DNA of 14,720 nucleotides from the NCBI GenBank assembly GCA_041690035.1, contig JBDNFC010000008.1, forward strand, positions 1 to 14,720, written 5' to 3'. Of the stretch, positions 1 through 6,787 are shown piece after piece. The notes under the pieces are model-generated. The model searched no databases. It saw only the letters and a program-made list of their open reading frames with translations, and was not told where the DNA came from. The number at the start of each line of letters is the position of its first letter. Positions within the stretch are counted from its first letter, which is position 1. Position numbers and translations under genes: made by a program. This DNA comes from CALSPH01 sp041690035. GTDB taxonomy: Bacteria > Bacteroidota > Bacteroidia > NS11-12g > UBA955.

Positions 1-167
1 CCTCGCAATGACGAATTCTTTGGTGTCATTGCGCACTCCATCATTGATATTTCCATAACCATTATTGCGCTTTCCATAGCCGTCACCGCCCCTCTCCATG
101 GCCGTCATTGCGAGGCACGAAGCAATCCCATCGAAGCAACCTCATCGAAGCACCTTCATCAAAGCAA
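1..167. repeat. Degenerate GTCATTGCG-type dispersed repeat with tandem sub-repeats
   Basis: A 13-nt arm CCTCGCAATGACG (1-13) has its exact reverse complement at 103-115, so the first 115 nt form a large imperfect inverted repeat. Between the arms are imperfect 21-22 nt units built on CCAT...GTCATTGCG, with CCAT at 53, 74 and 96. Immediately after come three 14-nt tandem units starting GAAGCA and ending CATC (119-132, 133-146, 147-160), plus a partial fourth copy ending near 167. From memory, sequences of the form CGTCATTGCGAGG...GAAGCAATC are dispersed in many Bacteroidota and some alphaproteobacterial genomes. I infer the same class of non-coding interspersed repeat. The left end of the element may lie outside the window. 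Confidence 0.7.
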
Positions 168-309
168 TAAATTTTTATTAAAAACCTCATGCAAACCCTT
201 TCCAAAATCACACGCTGGGCTAGTTTACAACTAATGCCTGTTATATTCCCTTTCTGGTATCTGACCTAGCCAAACCCGAAATAGTTCCCACTCCGCCAAA
301 ATAATCCCC

Positions 310-329
310 TTAAAAACATATGTTTTTAA
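310..329. repeat. 20-nt perfect palindrome centred on CATATG
   Basis: The sequence reads identically on both strands across all 20 positions: TTAAAAA, then CATATG, then TTTTTAA. It has no loop and lies in non-coding DNA. Such a site could bind a homodimeric regulator or form a cruciform, but no promoter or gene start is close enough to assign a role. In AT-rich DNA a palindrome this long is unusual but can arise by chance. Confidence 0.5.
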
Positions 330-436
330 CCAATATATAAAGCTTATAAATGCCCTTTAACCAAAACAAACACCATTAAATGCCTTTAGGGTCTCGCTTA
401 AGGCGAAGACGCTTTAGTGGAAACAAAACACTATGG

Positions 437-462
437 CTGTTTGGTGGCGGAACACCAAACAG
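437..462. repeat. 10-bp hairpin CTGTTTGGTG / CACCAAACAG
   Basis: Two perfectly complementary 10-nt arms (437-446 and 453-462) flank a 6-nt loop GCGGAA. Neither side is followed by a T-run, so it does not look like an intrinsic terminator. It is more GC-rich than most of the window. It could be the end of a decayed mobile element or a structured RNA stem; the role is unknown. Confidence 0.5.
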
Positions 463-601
463 GGGAGAAGAGGTAAACTTTCCACTGGATTATGTTGCCC
501 CGACTGTTGTATTAATGATTTCAAAGTCATAAATATTCAATTTTAGTTGGCAAATTAGCCACTCCATCTGTTTCTAATAATGATTTCCATTCCATATTGA
601 T

Positions 602-2824
602 TTATTCAAAGTATTTATTTCCTGTATTACTATAATATCCCAAAAGTTGATAATCGTCATAAACGCTAATCAAATTGAATTTAGAAAAAGACAATTCACT
701 ATATTTTACGGGAATTACAATCTTCCCCTTATTGTTAACTAATCCCTGCCTATTTTTAGCGTTGACTACAACACCAAATTCTTGTCCCCAATAATTTACA
801 TGATAATATCCATCAACCTTGCATAATTCTTCCAGATTAAAACTATAGATTAATGTACTTGAATTCTGAAGTCTAACTAGACCATATCTAAAATTAGTAT
901 TATCTTTATATTCCATATCCAATGGTACTAACTGGGTTTGTGTAAATGGAAAAAGCAACTCTCCCTTTTCATTAATAATGCCGTCTTTAAATCCTTCTGT
1001 AGCTTCCTTGGCGCGAACTATGATTGATTGCACACCTTTATAAAACAGGAGGTTTTTATTAATGTACGTTAAATTATACATAGACTTTAAGGGAATTGAA
1101 AAACTAAGACAGCTTATCTGATTCTCGGCAGATTTTTCCACTTTTGTATTTGATGATGCCCGAAGAAAAAACAAATCCCCAAATTTAAATATCAAATCAT
1201 TTTTTTTATCATAAACAGCTTTTTTTAAGTCATCATTTATCACAAAAAACTCTCCATTTAACTTTTCGGCAATTAAACAGGTGGTTAAATGAATATATTT
1301 TTCTAAATATTCATCGTAGTCCGTCTCAGTATAAATTGGATTATATATTAAAGCACTTACTGAATCCGTTTTTTGCTCATAGGTATGAATCACAATCTGC
1401 ATTGATAAATTTTGCTTTTGGTTAGGTGAAATCATAATCCAACTTTCTTCCACAATTAAGTTTTTCTCACCTAATAATCGATTTGAGAAATGTTTTATTT
1501 GATAGTCTCTGTACTTTTCAGAACTATCAATATTGCCCTTAGCGTCTGAAATAATGAATTCTTTTTTGTCATTCTCCAAAATATAGAATTTAGGGAAAGT
1601 CCAATTAATACTGACATAAATTGGTTCAATAATATAGCGATTTTCCGTTAAAGACCAGATGCCACATTTTCCATTAATCTTGAGTAATAACTTTTCCTTA
1701 CCTATAACAAAAGCAGTATCTACGTTGTTATTTTTATAAAAAATATTTCCATCTGATTTAGATATCCAAACATTTTGTTTCGAAAAAAACAAATAACAAT
1801 CAAACAGTTTGTTGTGCTCATATGATTCAATTTTATCAAGAATAAGATTATCACTAGCCATGTCAAAAAGTGAATATAATCGTTTTTCAGAACCAAATAC
1901 TAGCCTATCAGCTGTTCCAATTAATTTCATTGAGCCTAAGGTTGAGAAATCCAGCAAGGTTTGATTTATGTCTCTTGGAAACAAATATTTTCTATTTTTA
2001 ATGGAAAATATATTATTCGCTGTTCGTATGTAGTCTCCACCACCATTAAGTTCCTTACCACTATCATCAAAGAAAAATTTGCCTGAGAGTGAGTAAACTG
2101 CCCATCCAAATTCATCTTTTTTTCCTATGAAAAGACTATCATTGAAAGGCTTAATTTCATCAAAAATGGCATCACAAAGTGCCGTGCCATGTATATCTCG
2201 AATTCTAAACTTACTCTTTCGGTCTTTCCGAGTTACTAGGTACTTAATGGAGTTACAACGAAAATCAGAGTAAAATGTTAAAACCTCAATACTGTCACCA
2301 AATATATTATCACCATTCCTATTATAGACTTCAATTTTGTTTGAGTAATTTACATTTATAAATACTTCTGGAATTTTGTTGAGTTCTGATTCGCACATTA
2401 AAGTTGGGTAGTTAATTACAATTATGTAATCCTTCCATTTTTTTGCTTCATAGAGTCCAGATTTAGTTTGACTTTTTCCGTCATAAGGAAAAATAGTATA
2501 ATAAAACTTATTATTATCATGAATAAAAGGAACCACAACATTTCCATTGGTATCAATAAGACCAGCAGTATTATTGTAATTTTCCACTGATGTATTCGGC
2601 AAATATACCTTAGCCAAACCAAAAGTGTCAAATAGTTCCGCATAACTATACTGACAAGGTATTTTCATATTTTTATCCTTATCGCAGTACCCCCACAGGT
2701 CTCCTTTTCTGTAAGGAATAAGTTCTGGCAAGACCATCATACTATCTCGTTGGTTATTTCTAGAACAACCAATTTGCAATAAACTGCAAAATAAAATAAG
2801 TAATATGATATTTAATCGATTCAA
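602..2824 (-). CDS. WG-repeat lipoprotein
   Basis: This encodes a 740-residue protein made largely of WG repeats, a beta-rich repeat family of unknown biochemical role common in Bacteroidota. The N-terminus is a signal peptide (residues 1-19) ending in LLQIGC, which suggests lipidation at Cys20, although Gln at -3 makes the lipobox imperfect. WG-like units can be read at about 41-75 (DLWGYCDKDKNMKIPCQY), 87-105 (GLIDTNGNVVVPF), around 220-260 (FGWAVYSLSGKFFFD), mid-protein (CGIWSLTENRYIIEPIY) and near the C-terminus (GIINEKGELLFPF; GLVNNKGKIVIPVKY). Several central units are divergent. The start is a TTG at 2822-2824: no in-frame ATG exists before the upstream stop, and the next Met (residue 29) would remove the signal peptide. 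It is divergent from the broken CHAP gene. The protein probably sits on the cell surface or in the periplasm; its function is unknown. Confidence 0.88.
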   Translation of the reverse strand: MNRLNIILLILFCSLLQIGCSRNNQRDSMMVLPELIPYRKGDLWGYCDKDKNMKIPCQYSYAELFDTFGLAKVYLPNTSVENYNNTAGLIDTNGNVVVPFIHDNNKFYYTIFPYDGKSQTKSGLYEAKKWKDYIIVINYPTLMCESELNKIPEVFINVNYSNKIEVYNRNGDNIFGDSIEVLTFYSDFRCNSIKYLVTRKDRKSKFRIRDIHGTALCDAIFDEIKPFNDSLFIGKKDEFGWAVYSLSGKFFFDDSGKELNGGGDYIRTANNIFSIKNRKYLFPRDINQTLLDFSTLGSMKLIGTADRLVFGSEKRLYSLFDMASDNLILDKIESYEHNKLFDCYLFFSKQNVWISKSDGNIFYKNNNVDTAFVIGKEKLLLKINGKCGIWSLTENRYIIEPIYVSINWTFPKFYILENDKKEFIISDAKGNIDSSEKYRDYQIKHFSNRLLGEKNLIVEESWIMISPNQKQNLSMQIVIHTYEQKTDSVSALIYNPIYTETDYDEYLEKYIHLTTCLIAEKLNGEFFVINDDLKKAVYDKKNDLIFKFGDLFFLRASSNTKVEKSAENQISCLSFSIPLKSMYNLTYINKNLLFYKGVQSIIVRAKEATEGFKDGIINEKGELLFPFTQTQLVPLDMEYKDNTNFRYGLVRLQNSSTLIYSFNLEELCKVDGYYHVNYWGQEFGVVVNAKNRQGLVNNKGKIVIPVKYSELSFSKFNLISVYDDYQLLGYYSNTGNKYFE

Positions 2825-2907
2825 AACGTGCTCAACTATATTTTTATTTAATGGCGTAAAAATACTCCCAAATATTGTTCAAAACCAAATTATCACTGAA
2901 AAATGAG

Positions 2908-2947
2908 AGAATACTACTAGGTAAAATAGTAGTATTCTACTATTTGA
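2908..2947. promoter_or_regulatory. 12-bp stem-loop with a competing second hairpin
   Basis: Arms at 2908-2919 and 2927-2938 are perfectly complementary (core GAATACTACTA / TAGTAGTATTC) with a 7-nt loop. The right arm can also pair with the next few bases: AATAGTA at 2925-2931 with a copy of TACTATT ending near 2944. The two structures are mutually exclusive. The element lies in the divergent gap between the WG-repeat gene and the CHAP reading frame, 54 nt before the CHAP start. It could be a leader structure, a dual operator or a remnant. No T-run follows on the plus strand, so it is not a simple terminator. Confidence 0.4.
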
Positions 2948-2991
2948 TTACGTGGAAGTATTGCCTTTCTTTGAAGTTTAATTATAATACT

Positions 2992-3480
2992 ATGACACGC
3001 ACAAAAATCATTCAAATTGCAAAGCAAGAATTAGGCACAAAAGAATCTCCAGCCAACAGTAACAAAACTAAGTATGGTAAATGGTATGGACTAGATGGAA
3101 ATGCATGGTGCGCTATGTTTGTTAGCTGGGTTTTTGACCAAGCTGGAATAAGACTTACCGTTGGACAAACTAAAAAAGGTTATCATCATTGCCAAAGTGC
3201 ACACAACATTTGGAAAACAAAGCAAAGGCTGACCAAAAATCCACAGTAAGGGGATATTGTTCTTTTTGATTGGCAAAGTGATGGCTGGGCAGACCATACT
3301 GGTATTTTTGTAAAATGGAACAACGCTGCCAAAACTGAATTTTTTTATAAAATAATGACCATTCTTGCTCATTATCTTTGGGAGTCTAATCTGTTTTGGG
3401 CGAAGATTCCCAAAGGGAAGGCTGTTTTTTCAGACAGCTTCAATATTAAAAAAGGCTTTGAGCAAAAAAAATCGGAATAA
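2992..3480 (+). pseudogene. CHAP-domain peptidoglycan hydrolase, broken by an internal TAA
   Basis: Starting at ATG 2992 the frame encodes 85 residues typical of the first half of a CHAP (NlpC/P60-like) amidase/endopeptidase: IIQIAKQELGTKE, then YGKWYGLDG, then AWCAMFVSWVFDQAG with the likely nucleophilic Cys in WCAMF. A TAA at 3247-3249 stops translation. In the same frame the expected continuation follows at once: GDIVLFDWQSDG then ADHTGIFVKW, which carries the catalytic His. The frame stays open for 76 codons to 3480. After about KTEFF the protein no longer resembles a CHAP C-terminus, which suggests further decay or replacement. The Cys and His needed for catalysis are on opposite sides of the stop, so an 85-residue product should be inactive. 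An earlier in-frame ATG at 2875 would add 39 residues unlike the family, so 2992 is preferred. One substitution (for example AAG or CAA to TAA) would explain the break. Readthrough or a sequencing error are alternatives. Confidence 0.8.
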
Positions 3481-3508
3481 ATGAGGTTAATTTCAATTAT
3501 TCCGATTT
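3464..3508 (-). terminator. Intrinsic terminator of tRNA-Phe
   Basis: On the minus strand a 12-bp perfect stem (core AATCGGAATAA / TTATTCCGATT; arms 3497-3508 and 3469-3480) with a 16-nt loop begins directly at the CCA end of the tRNA and runs into eight T residues (3471 down to 3464). This is a clear Rho-independent terminator for the tRNA transcript. It overlaps the last codons and the stop of the plus-strand CHAP remnant. On the plus strand only three T residues follow the stem, so it should act mainly on the minus strand. Confidence 0.85.
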
Positions 3509-3583
3509 GGTGGTACCTCCAGGAATCGAACCAGGGACACAAGGATTTTCAGTCCTTTGCTCTACCGACTGAGCTAAGGTACC
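3508..3583 (-). tRNA. tRNA-Phe (anticodon GAA)
   Basis: The 76-nt minus-strand gene folds as a full cloverleaf. The acceptor arms GGTACCT/AGGTACC pair in all 7 positions. The D-arm is GCTC/GAGC. The anticodon stem AAGGA/TCCTT holds loop CTGAAAA with anticodon GAA (plus-strand TTC at 3548-3550). The T-arm is CCTGG-TTCGATT-CCTGG, followed by discriminator A and an encoded CCA (3508-3510). It is followed immediately by its own terminator. It is a single isolated tRNA gene. Its 3' end faces the broken CHAP gene, a typical integration geometry, but no att duplicate of the tRNA 3' end is visible in the window. Confidence 0.97.
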
Positions 3584-3607
3584 ATTTTTTTATTAGATTT
3601 GACCTTA

Positions 3608-3639
3608 TATAGGTATCTAGTAAGAAGATAAAGAACAAA
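3608..3639 (-). promoter_or_regulatory. Possible promoter of tRNA-Phe
   Basis: On the minus strand, TTTG (3639-3636) lies 20 nt before TACCTATA (3615-3608), which keeps the TA of the Bacteroidota TAnnTTTG box but matches poorly after it. Transcription would start near 3600, about 17 nt before the tRNA 5' end. This is a weak match, supported mainly by position. Confidence 0.3.
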
Positions 3640-3735
3640 TTTTGTTAAAAACCAAACTTTTTATTAAAAATACAGCTTCTCTAAAAGGAGTGCAAAAATA
3701 GTATTAATTTTATTATTTACAAGTTATTTTTAATT

Positions 3736-3765
3736 TTTGAATTACATTTAAATCTATTATGTTTG
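3736..3765 (+). promoter_or_regulatory. Bacteroidota-type promoter of the 4Fe-4S gene
   Basis: TTTG at 3736-3739 and TATGTTTG at 3758-3765 are separated by 18 nt, matching the Bacteroidota -33/-7 pattern (TTTG or TTG, about 17-23 nt, TAnnTTTG). The start of transcription would fall near 3772, leaving only about 10 nt before the ATG at 3782 and no room for a normal Shine-Dalgarno site. Confidence 0.6.
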
Positions 3766-3781
3766 AAAAACTTTTACAATC

Positions 3782-5062
3782 ATGCAAATCATCGCTCAAA
3801 TCATATTTATTTTATTGCTAATCATCGCTATTTATTTTTTTGTGAGAAGTATAAAACAAATCAGAAATAATATATTTTTAGGTAGAAAGCTAAAAATGGA
3901 TACTTCTACACGTTTTAGATTGACAAATATGACAAGAGTTGCGCTAGGGCAGTCAAAAATGCTTATAAAACCTGTTGCAGGATTTTTTCATATACTTATT
4001 TATATTGGTTTTGTGCTTATTAATATCGAAGTATTAGAGATTATTATTGATGGTATTACTGGCAAACATAGAATTTTTCAATCCATTTTGGGGACAATAT
4101 ACCCTATTGCGATTGGGTTTTTTGAAATTTTGGCATTCTTGGTATTGACAGCTTGCATCGTTTTTATTTTTAGACGTGATGTAATCAAATTAAAACGATT
4201 AAATAGTTCTGATATGCAAGGATGGCCAAAGTTAGATGCAAGATATATTTTATTGATAGAAATATTTTTAATGTTGGCACTGTTAATAATGAACGCTACA
4301 GACAATCAGTTAATAGCAGCCGATAGCATGCCGATATCTTCTTTTTTAAGACCTCTCTTTTCAGGTTTTTCGGCCAGTAGTTTAGCACTAATTGAAAGAA
4401 CTGCTTGGTGGGTGCACATTATCGGAATTATGTTATTTTTAAACTATGTGCCTTTTTCTAAACACCTTCACATTTTCTTAGCATTTCCCAATACTTATTA
4501 TGCAGACCAAAAACCAAAAGGTACATTTAGCAATAATGAAGCTATCACAACAGAAGTGAAATTAATGCTTGATCCATCGGCTGTAGTGCCAGAAAATTAT
4601 GAACCACCCAGTAGTTTTGGTGCAAAAGATGTTACAGATCTTAGTTGGAAAAACCTAATGAATGCTTATGCATGCACCGAATGTGGTCGTTGCACAACTG
4701 CATGCCCTGCCAATATAACAGGAAAATTGCTTTCTCCACGAAAAATAATGATGGATACGCGCGATAGGGCAGAAGAGCTAGGAGCATTTTTAAACTTAAA
4801 TAAGCAAGAAAAAACTGATGGCAAATCTTTACACGATAAAATTTCGGCTGAGGAACTATGGGCTTGCACCAGCTGTAATGCGTGTGTAGAGGCTTGTCCT
4901 ATAGAAATCAATCCCTTGGATATTATTTTGCAAATGAGGCAGTATAAAGTAATGGAAGAAACTAATGCACCTGCTGGAATTAATAATATGTTGGCTAATT
5001 TGGAGAACAATGGCGCACCTTGGCAATTTTCTGCCATGGAAAGGGCTAAATGGGCTGAGTAA
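3782..5062 (+). CDS. Membrane 4Fe-4S dicluster protein, HdrC/NarI-like
   Basis: This 426-residue protein combines an N-terminal membrane part with a C-terminal ferredoxin-like part. Hydrophobic segments are at about 1-21, 65-88, 107-130, 154-171 and 207-225. Histidines at 70, 212, 228 and 230 could ligate heme b, as in nitrate-reductase gamma-type subunits, but this is inference. Two classic 4Fe-4S motifs follow: Cys298, 301, 304, 308-Pro (CTECGRCTTACP) and Cys362, 365, 368, 372-Pro (CTSCNACVEACP). The architecture fits the (Fe-S)-binding proteins that pass electrons between membrane quinone or heme and a soluble CCG-domain protein. In Bacteroidota such genes are often followed by that HdrB-like partner; here the next gene is glyS, so the partner must be elsewhere or absent. 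The start is supported by a good promoter just upstream. The substrate is unknown. Confidence 0.88.
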   Translation: MQIIAQIIFILLLIIAIYFFVRSIKQIRNNIFLGRKLKMDTSTRFRLTNMTRVALGQSKMLIKPVAGFFHILIYIGFVLINIEVLEIIIDGITGKHRIFQSILGTIYPIAIGFFEILAFLVLTACIVFIFRRDVIKLKRLNSSDMQGWPKLDARYILLIEIFLMLALLIMNATDNQLIAADSMPISSFLRPLFSGFSASSLALIERTAWWVHIIGIMLFLNYVPFSKHLHIFLAFPNTYYADQKPKGTFSNNEAITTEVKLMLDPSAVVPENYEPPSSFGAKDVTDLSWKNLMNAYACTECGRCTTACPANITGKLLSPRKIMMDTRDRAEELGAFLNLNKQEKTDGKSLHDKISAEELWACTSCNACVEACPIEINPLDIILQMRQYKVMEETNAPAGINNMLANLENNGAPWQFSAMERAKWAE

Positions 5063-5081
5063 AAATATATAATTATTTCAG

Positions 5082-5109
5082 TTGGTTTGCAAAAATAGCC
5101 CTAAATTTG
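5082..5109 (+). promoter_or_regulatory. Promoter of glyS, possibly giving a leaderless mRNA
   Basis: TTG at 5082-5084 is followed after 17 nt by TAAATTTG at 5102-5109, an exact TAnnTTTG box. About 7 nt downstream of the box is position 5116, which is the A of the glyS ATG. The mRNA may therefore start on or within a base or two of the start codon. The box also rules against the in-frame TTG at 5107, which lies inside it. Confidence 0.55.
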
Positions 5110-5115
5110 CAACCT

Positions 5116-6654
5116 ATGTCTCAAACTGAAAACGATTTTAAAAATCTTATTGCTCATTGTAAAGAATATGGCTTTGTTTTTCCCTCATCAGAAATTTATG
5201 ATGGATTAAGTGCAGTGTATGATTATGGTCAAAATGGTGTAGCTTTAAAAAACAACCTGAGAAATTATTGGTGGCAAAGTATGGTGCAATTGCACGACAA
5301 TATTGTAGGCATTGATTCAGCAATATTTATGCACCCCAAAACGTGGAAAGCAAGCGGCCATATTGATGGATTTAATGATCCAATGATTGATAACAAAGAC
5401 AGTAAAAAAAGATATAGGGCAGATGTATTGATTGAAGAACATCAAGAAAAGATAAGACAAAAATTAGACAAAGAAGTGTTAAAGGCGTCTGAACGGTTTG
5501 GAGATAAATTTAATAAAAACGAATATCTTTCTACCAACGAAAGGGTGTTAGGCTATAAAAATCAACTAGATGAAATAGATATCAAGCTAAAAGATGCCCT
5601 AGAGAGCAGTAATTTAGACGGTTTAAAAATACTTATAGAAGATTTAGGTATAGTTTGCCCCATGAGCGGTTCAAAAAATTGGACAAATGTTAGGCAATTT
5701 AACTTAATGTATAGCACACAAATGAGCGCTACAGGAGAAGATGAAGCCTTGTACCTTAGGCCAGAAACGGCACAAGGCATTTTTGTAAATTTCTTAAATG
5801 TGCAAAAAACAGGACGTATGAAAATACCTTTTGGCATAGCACAAACTGGCAAAGCATTTAGAAATGAAATTATAGCAAGACAGTTTATAATTCGTATGAA
5901 AGAATTTGAACAAATGGAGCTTCAATTTTTTGTAAAACCCGGCACAGAGATGCACTGGTTTGAACATTGGAAAACCCAAAGACTTAATTGGCATAAGCAA
6001 ATGGGTATCGAACCAAGCCAATATCGATACCACGACCACATCAAGCTAGCCCACTATGCAAATGCAGCTGTGGACATAGAATATAATTTTCCTTTTGGAT
6101 TTAAAGAAGTAGAAGGCATTCACTCTCGCACTGATTTTGACTTGATGCAACATCAAAAAATGAGTGGTAAAAAATTGCAGTATTTTGATCCAGAAGATAA
6201 TTCATCTTATGTTCCATTTGTAGTTGAAACAAGTATTGGATTAGATAGGCTTTTCTTATTAGTAATGAATGAAGCTTTAAAAAATGAGACATTAGAAAAT
6301 GGCGAAAATCGCACAGTATTAAAAATTCATCCTGCATTGGCTCCTACTAAATTAGCCATCCTACCTTTGGTAAAAAAAGATGGATTGCCAGAAAAAGCAC
6401 AAGAAATTTGGAATGCACTAAAGTTTGATTTTGCATGCTATTATGAAGAGAAAGATGCCATTGGTAAACGCTATAGGCGACAGGATGCTGTGGGTACTCC
6501 CTTTTGTGTTACCATTGATTATGAAACCCTGTCAGACAATACTGTAACGCTTAGATCGCGCGATAGTATGCTGCAAGAAAGGGTGCCAATAGGTAAATTG
6601 GCTGAAATATTAGCCCAAGAAACCAGCATTGGAAATCTGCTTAGAAAATTATAA
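5116..6654 (+). CDS. glyS: Glycine-tRNA ligase (alpha2 type)
   Basis: This charges tRNA-Gly with glycine at the expense of ATP in the cytosol. The 512-residue protein is the single-chain homodimeric class, close in length to bacterial members of that class, and not the two-subunit GlyQ/GlyS form. Class II signatures are visible: RPETAQG at 215-221, motif 2 GKAFRNEI at 245-252, and motif 3 ETSIGLDRL at 371-379 with the ATP-binding Arg378. The C-terminal anticodon-binding domain starts near 405 (HPALAPTKLAILPL) and includes GKRYRRQDAVGTPF at 450-463 and VTLRSRDS near 477-484. The start is ATG 5116 (MSQTEND). A frame from TTG 5107 would add three residues but lies in the promoter box. It stands 53 nt after the 4Fe-4S gene with its own promoter, so co-transcription is not required. 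Confidence 0.97.
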   Translation: MSQTENDFKNLIAHCKEYGFVFPSSEIYDGLSAVYDYGQNGVALKNNLRNYWWQSMVQLHDNIVGIDSAIFMHPKTWKASGHIDGFNDPMIDNKDSKKRYRADVLIEEHQEKIRQKLDKEVLKASERFGDKFNKNEYLSTNERVLGYKNQLDEIDIKLKDALESSNLDGLKILIEDLGIVCPMSGSKNWTNVRQFNLMYSTQMSATGEDEALYLRPETAQGIFVNFLNVQKTGRMKIPFGIAQTGKAFRNEIIARQFIIRMKEFEQMELQFFVKPGTEMHWFEHWKTQRLNWHKQMGIEPSQYRYHDHIKLAHYANAAVDIEYNFPFGFKEVEGIHSRTDFDLMQHQKMSGKKLQYFDPEDNSSYVPFVVETSIGLDRLFLLVMNEALKNETLENGENRTVLKIHPALAPTKLAILPLVKKDGLPEKAQEIWNALKFDFACYYEEKDAIGKRYRRQDAVGTPFCVTIDYETLSDNTVTLRSRDSMLQERVPIGKLAEILAQETSIGNLLRKL

Positions 6655-6787
6655 AAAAACATTCGTTATTTTTAATGTTTGACTAAGCTTTTATTAAAAA
6701 ACAAAGCTAAAGATGAATGATAATCAAAATAAATTCAGGGTTAGCATATTTGTTGTAAATAAATTAGTTCACACAAATTATAAATTA

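Larger units (their letters stand above)
168..601. other. Gene-free stretch with short palindromes
   Basis: No reading frame here looks like a protein. The sequence is less AT-biased than its surroundings in the 370-510 part. It holds a 20-nt palindrome (310-329) and a 10-bp hairpin (437-462), described separately. Two tiny minus-strand frames overlap by ATGA (527-595, 22 residues; 414-530, 38 residues), but neither resembles anything I know. A strong intrinsic terminator for the WG-repeat gene, which ends at 602, is not visible: the nearest inverted repeat (TGGC/GCCA around 548-561) is too short. The stretch could be the residue of a decayed gene or mobile element, but the sequence does not show which. 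Confidence 0.5.

Noticed and set aside
414..595. Two tiny minus-strand frames overlapping by ATGA (22 and 38 residues)
   Set aside because: Very short, no family resemblance, and the second one runs through a GC-rich hairpin; probably chance.
2875..2991. In-frame N-terminal extension of the CHAP gene from ATG 2875
   Set aside because: The 39 extra residues are unlike the family, cover the hairpin region, and the CHAP domain begins cleanly at Met 2992.
3247..3249. TAA at 3247 as evidence for a recoded stop codon
   Set aside because: The WG-repeat gene and A2M both end in TAA with no sensible continuation, and the standard code reads all other genes correctly.
3508..3583. Prophage or island attachment site at tRNA-Phe
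   Set aside because: No integrase and no repeated copy of the tRNA 3' end were found in the window; the CHAP remnant alone is not enough.
6655..6730. Terminator after glyS
   Set aside because: The best stems (AAACATT/AATGTTT and AGCTTT/AAAGCT) are short, AT-rich and not followed by a T-run.
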